Positions 6,184-8,847 of a DNA stretch of 8,847 nt are shown piece by piece; position 1 is the stretch's first letter; every line of letters starts with the position of its first letter. Position numbers and translations under genes: made by a program. Below the pieces are notes generated by a model. It was not told the DNA's origin, did not search any database, and was given only the letters and a program-made list of their open reading frames with translations. Source of the stretch: Synergistaceae bacterium (lineage in GTDB: Bacteria > Synergistota > Synergistia > Synergistales > Aminobacteriaceae); the NCBI GenBank assembly GCA_017475805.1, contig JAFVEW010000323.1, forward strand, positions 1 to 8,847, in the 5' to 3' direction.

Positions 6184-7581
6184 ATGGATTACGCTATAGG
6201 TGTAATTTTGCTTCTAACATTCTTCGCGCTCGCATGGTACTGCATCAAGGGTTTCAACCTTATGATAGGCTTCTTAGTCATAACGATTTTATGGACTGTT
6301 TTGCCTTTAGCCGGAACTCTTTTTGTCTCTAAGGAATTTCTTGCTGCTAACCCTATATTGCTGTTCGGCGAAGGTACAGGCAGAACGCTTGTTCAAATCC
6401 TTAACAGTATTTATCAAGCTGCCCCCGAAGGCTGGGGAACGACGCTCGTAAACGTCTGCTGGGGTGCTTGGTTCGGACGTGTTTTGATGGATACGGGTAT
6501 AGCTTCAACTCTTATCCGTAAGACAGTTGAGCTTGGCGGCGACAAACCTGCAGTAACGATTTCATTGCTCAATATCGTAACGGCCTTAATCTTTACGTCA
6601 ATGACAGGAGCAGGCCCCGTTATCGCTATCGGCGTTATAGTTCTTCCTATTTTAATGTCTCTCGGAGTTCCGAAGGCTATTGCTATGTTCTCGTTCATGG
6701 GAGCAGTAGCGGCAGGTATATATCTGAATCCCGTAAATTTTGCTCAGTATCGCGCATTTTTCATCAAGCCGTCAGAAATGCCCGATTTCACATTAGGCTG
6801 GTACGCCGCACATTGGGGCTATGCTGCTTTAGCAATTATGCTCGTCGTTACGACATTGCTCGCTTTATTCTATCTTGGACGTTCAAAATCTCACCGTCAG
6901 TGGGCTGCTCAGACAAGAACACCTCAGGCTTCACAGAAAGACGCACCGATTTATACTCTTATTCTCCCGATAGTCCCTGTTATTTTGAATATCGCGTTTA
7001 ATTTTTCAGTTATCGGCGGTTTCGTAATCGCGGGATTTGCGGCGTTATTCCTTTGCGGAAGAATGTCAGGAACTTTCAGAGAAAATTGCCAGCTCGTCAA
7101 TAAACTTTACTATGACGGAGTTGTCGACACTGCACCGCTCGTCGGCTTCCTGCTTACTCTCCCGATGTTCAATGCTGTAGCAGTCTATGCTTCTCCATAT
7201 TTCAATGTCGTAATCGGCGGAATTATGCCTAAGTCGGAGCTTGTTGTCTGCGCTGTCTTTGCCGGACTTTTATTCATGGGATTATTCAGAGGCCCTATGA
7301 CATTAGTCGGCTGCGGTGCCGCAACACTCGGAGTTTTGTCAAACGTTTCAAAATTCTCCGTGCCGTTCCTTTATGGAGTTTTTGCTATTCCGACAATCAC
7401 TGTAAATATCGGTTCTTGTATCACTCAGTCATGGGTAGCTTGGGGACTTGCTTATACGAAAGTTGAGTCGCGAGACTTCCTGAAACTTTCAATTCCGAAT
7501 GCTTATGCTACAGGAATTTTACAGTACGCTGCAGTCTATTTCTTACTCGCCGGACTTGGCAGTGCATGGATGATAGGCTAA
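6184..7581 (+). CDS. Multi-spanning permease, probably of the ion-transporter (IT) superfamily
   Basis: This 465-residue protein is hydrophobic over nearly its full length, with an estimated ten to twelve membrane segments and one polar stretch at about 232-254. It has two similar Gly/Pro-rich membrane hairpins, FTSMTGAGPVIAIGVIVLP (137-155) and GLFRGPMTLVGCGAATLGVL (366-385), one per half. Two such re-entrant-like loops in an internally duplicated protein are typical of IT-superfamily carriers (GntP, DcuC and citrate-type symporters). The WGTTLVNVCWGAWFGRVLMD region (84-103) resembles the corresponding GntP/Dcu segment. I recognise the general class but not the exact family. It probably moves an organic anion with H+ or Na+. 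The start at ATG 6184 follows AAGGAG (6168-6173) at 10 bases. It is separated from tctA by a terminator and lies upstream of a hydantoinase-family gene, to which it probably belongs functionally. Confidence 0.65.
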   Translation: MDYAIGVILLLTFFALAWYCIKGFNLMIGFLVITILWTVLPLAGTLFVSKEFLAANPILLFGEGTGRTLVQILNSIYQAAPEGWGTTLVNVCWGAWFGRVLMDTGIASTLIRKTVELGGDKPAVTISLLNIVTALIFTSMTGAGPVIAIGVIVLPILMSLGVPKAIAMFSFMGAVAAGIYLNPVNFAQYRAFFIKPSEMPDFTLGWYAAHWGYAALAIMLVVTTLLALFYLGRSKSHRQWAAQTRTPQASQKDAPIYTLILPIVPVILNIAFNFSVIGGFVIAGFAALFLCGRMSGTFRENCQLVNKLYYDGVVDTAPLVGFLLTLPMFNAVAVYASPYFNVVIGGIMPKSELVVCAVFAGLLFMGLFRGPMTLVGCGAATLGVLSNVSKFSVPFLYGVFAIPTITVNIGSCITQSWVAWGLAYTKVESRDFLKLSIPNAYATGILQYAAVYFLLAGLGSAWMIG

Positions 7582-7595
7582 ATTTTAATTAAAAA

Positions 7596-7644
7596 TTAGG
7601 AGTGAGAGATTAGGAATGAAAATATTTCTTTTTCTCACTCCTAA
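7596..7644 (+). repeat. 12-bp perfect inverted repeat before hyuA
   Basis: TTAGGAGTGAGA (7596-7607) is exactly complementary to TCTCACTCCTAA (7633-7644) around a 25-base loop; the stem may extend by a G-U and an A-U pair. A separate AT palindrome, TTTTAATTAAAA, lies just before it (7583-7594). On the + strand no T-run follows, so it is not a standard terminator for the permease gene. Read on the opposite strand it is followed by TTTTT and could terminate transcription coming from the right. In the permease-hyuA mRNA it would form a hairpin 10 bases ahead of the hyuA ribosome-binding site. Its left arm resembles the TTAGGA repeats in the flgI and flgJ leaders. Confidence 0.7.
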
Positions 7645-7670
7645 ACTTTATAAAGGGAGAAAAAATAAAA

Positions 7671-8847
7671 ATGTCAGAAAATGAACGCCGCTCAGTTCGT
7701 ATGGGAATAGACGTAGGAGGAACTTATACCAAATGCGTCGCAATGGATAACTTGACCCACGAAATAATAGGCAAGAACGAAGTCAAAACTACTCACGATG
7801 ATAAAGACGGAGTTGCGGCAGGAGTCGTCCAATCATTCCGTAACTGCATGGCCGAGAATAATATAAAGCCTGAAGATGTCGTATTTGTCGCTCACTCAAC
7901 AACGCAGGCAACTAACGCATTTATAGAAGGCGATGTCGCCAATGTAGGAGTATTTGGAGTCGCAGGTGGCTGGTTTGAAAGTTTATTAGCAAAGAGGCAG
8001 CTTGCGTTACAAAATATCGTACTCGATCCGAAGACTCAAAAGGTTATCAAAGTCTTCAACGCTTTCGCCCGCAAAAAAGAATTAACATCTGAGCTTGTAA
8101 ATTCAACAGTAGACGAACTCATCAATAAGGGAGCGCAGGTTATAGTCGCGTCAATGGCATTCGGAGTCGACAGCATGGACGAAGAAAAAATGATTTATGA
8201 TGCTGCCGCCGCCAAGAATTTACCTGCTACGATGGCTTCAGATATAACGAAACTTTACGGACTTACGCGACGGACAAGAACAGCCGCTATTAACGCTTCG
8301 ATTTTACCTAAAATGATTGCGACTGCTAACGCTACAGAAAGTTCTGTTAAAAAAGCCGGCGTTACTGTTCCGTTAATGATAATGCGCGGCGACGGCGGAG
8401 TTATGGAAATTTCAGAAATGAGAAAGCGTCCTATACTCACGGCCTTATCAGGTCCTGCTGCTTCTGTCATGGGATCGTTAATGTATCTTAGAGCATCGAA
8501 CGCTATATATTTTGAAGTCGGCGGAACGACAACGAATATCGGCGTAATTAAAAACGGAAGACCCGGCGTTGATTACGCTCAGATCGGCGGCCATGATACA
8601 TATATCAGCTCGCTTGATGTCAGGATTTTGGGCTGTGCTGGCGGCTCAATGGTTCGCATTAATGACAAAGAAGTTGTAGATGTCGGCCCTCGAAGCGCAC
8701 ATATTGCCGGCTGTGAATATGCCTGCTTCACTCCTGAGGAAGAAATCCAAGACCCTCAAATCGAGCTTATAAGCCCTAAGCCCGGAGACACGAATGATTA
8801 TGTTGTCATTCGTTTGAAGAGCGGCAAGAAAATTTGTTTTACTAACA
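7671..8847 (+). CDS. Hydantoinase/oxoprolinase family protein (HyuA-like), N-terminal 392 residues (3' end outside window)
   Basis: The frame is open from ATG 7671 to the window edge. It shows the ASKHA-type ATPase layout of the HyuA family. The first phosphate loop is MGIDVGGTYTKCV (11-23). HSTTQATNAFIEG (75-87) corresponds to the family's 'HGTTvaTNalleg'. LSGPAASVMGS is at 259-269, and the second phosphate loop FEVGGTTTNIG is at 281-291. Relatives use ATP to phosphorylate and open or carboxylate cyclic amides or ketones (N-methylhydantoin, 5-oxoproline, acetone, acetophenone), usually with a HyuB-type partner. In the second loop the common 'DMGGTSTD' is EVGGTTTN. From memory, related proteins share the Glu; the final Asn looks less usual. 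The ribosome-binding site is GGGAG at 7655-7659, 11 bases before the start. The reaction is unknown, and the C-terminal part and any partner subunit lie beyond the window. Confidence 0.88.
   Translation, partial: MSENERRSVRMGIDVGGTYTKCVAMDNLTHEIIGKNEVKTTHDDKDGVAAGVVQSFRNCMAENNIKPEDVVFVAHSTTQATNAFIEGDVANVGVFGVAGGWFESLLAKRQLALQNIVLDPKTQKVIKVFNAFARKKELTSELVNSTVDELINKGAQVIVASMAFGVDSMDEEKMIYDAAAAKNLPATMASDITKLYGLTRRTRTAAINASILPKMIATANATESSVKKAGVTVPLMIMRGDGGVMEISEMRKRPILTALSGPAASVMGSLMYLRASNAIYFEVGGTTTNIGVIKNGRPGVDYAQIGGHDTYISSLDVRILGCAGGSMVRINDKEVVDVGPRSAHIAGCEYACFTPEEEIQDPQIELISPKPGDTNDYVVIRLKSGKKICFTN

Noticed and set aside
7616..7684. 22-codon open frame (begins MKIFLFLTPK) overlapping the hyuA start
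   Set aside because: It lies across the inverted repeat, has only a weak GGA upstream, and its sequence is explained by the hairpin's right arm and the hyuA ribosome-binding region.
8255..8470. Minus-strand open frame inside hyuA
   Set aside because: It is antisense to conserved HyuA sequence, with no ribosome-binding site or family resemblance seen.

Overview
The window looks like the chromosome of a diderm, flagellated and probably anaerobic bacterium of moderate to low GC (roughly 40% by eye). It encodes the outer-membrane L-ring protein FlgH and the periplasmic P-ring protein FlgI, which only diderms need, together with a tripartite tricarboxylate transporter (TTT) and a hydantoinase/oxoprolinase-family gene. 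That mix fits the Synergistota well, but this is inference from gene content and style. A low-GC proteobacterium or another diderm lineage is not excluded.

All genes lie on the + strand and fall into three blocks. Block 1 (1-2842) is the end of a flagellar rod/ring operon: the 3' end of flgH, complete flgI, and a short flgJ-type rod-binding protein without a muramidase domain. It is followed, through a 4-base ATGA overlap, by a membrane-anchored calcineurin-like metallophosphoesterase that is not an expected flagellar gene. The flgI and flgJ leaders carry related short TTAGGA/TAGGAATT repeats.

Block 2 (2843-6108) is a complete TTT system in the order tctC (periplasmic binding protein), tctB (small membrane subunit), tctA (large membrane subunit). 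A TATAAT box follows directly after the phosphoesterase stop codon. A good intrinsic terminator sits between tctC and tctB, which should favour binding protein over membrane subunits. A second terminator closes the block after tctA.

Block 3 (6109-8847) holds a second, unrelated multi-spanning permease, probably of the ion-transporter (IT) type. Next comes an 89-base gap with a 12-bp perfect inverted repeat, then the first 392 codons of a hydantoinase/oxoprolinase (HyuA-like) ATPase subunit that runs off the window. Two different organic-anion permeases next to a HyuA homologue suggest a locus for uptake and breakdown of a small carboxylate or cyclic amide. The substrate cannot be read from the sequence.

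Most of the window is ordinary, well-known families. The points most worth a second look are the pairing of TTT system, second permease and HyuA, the changed second ATP-site motif in HyuA, the phosphoesterase coupled to the flagellar operon, and the repeat-derived hairpin in front of hyuA. I found no RNA genes, CRISPR array, insertion sequence or attachment site, and there is no gene-free stretch longer than about 140 bases.
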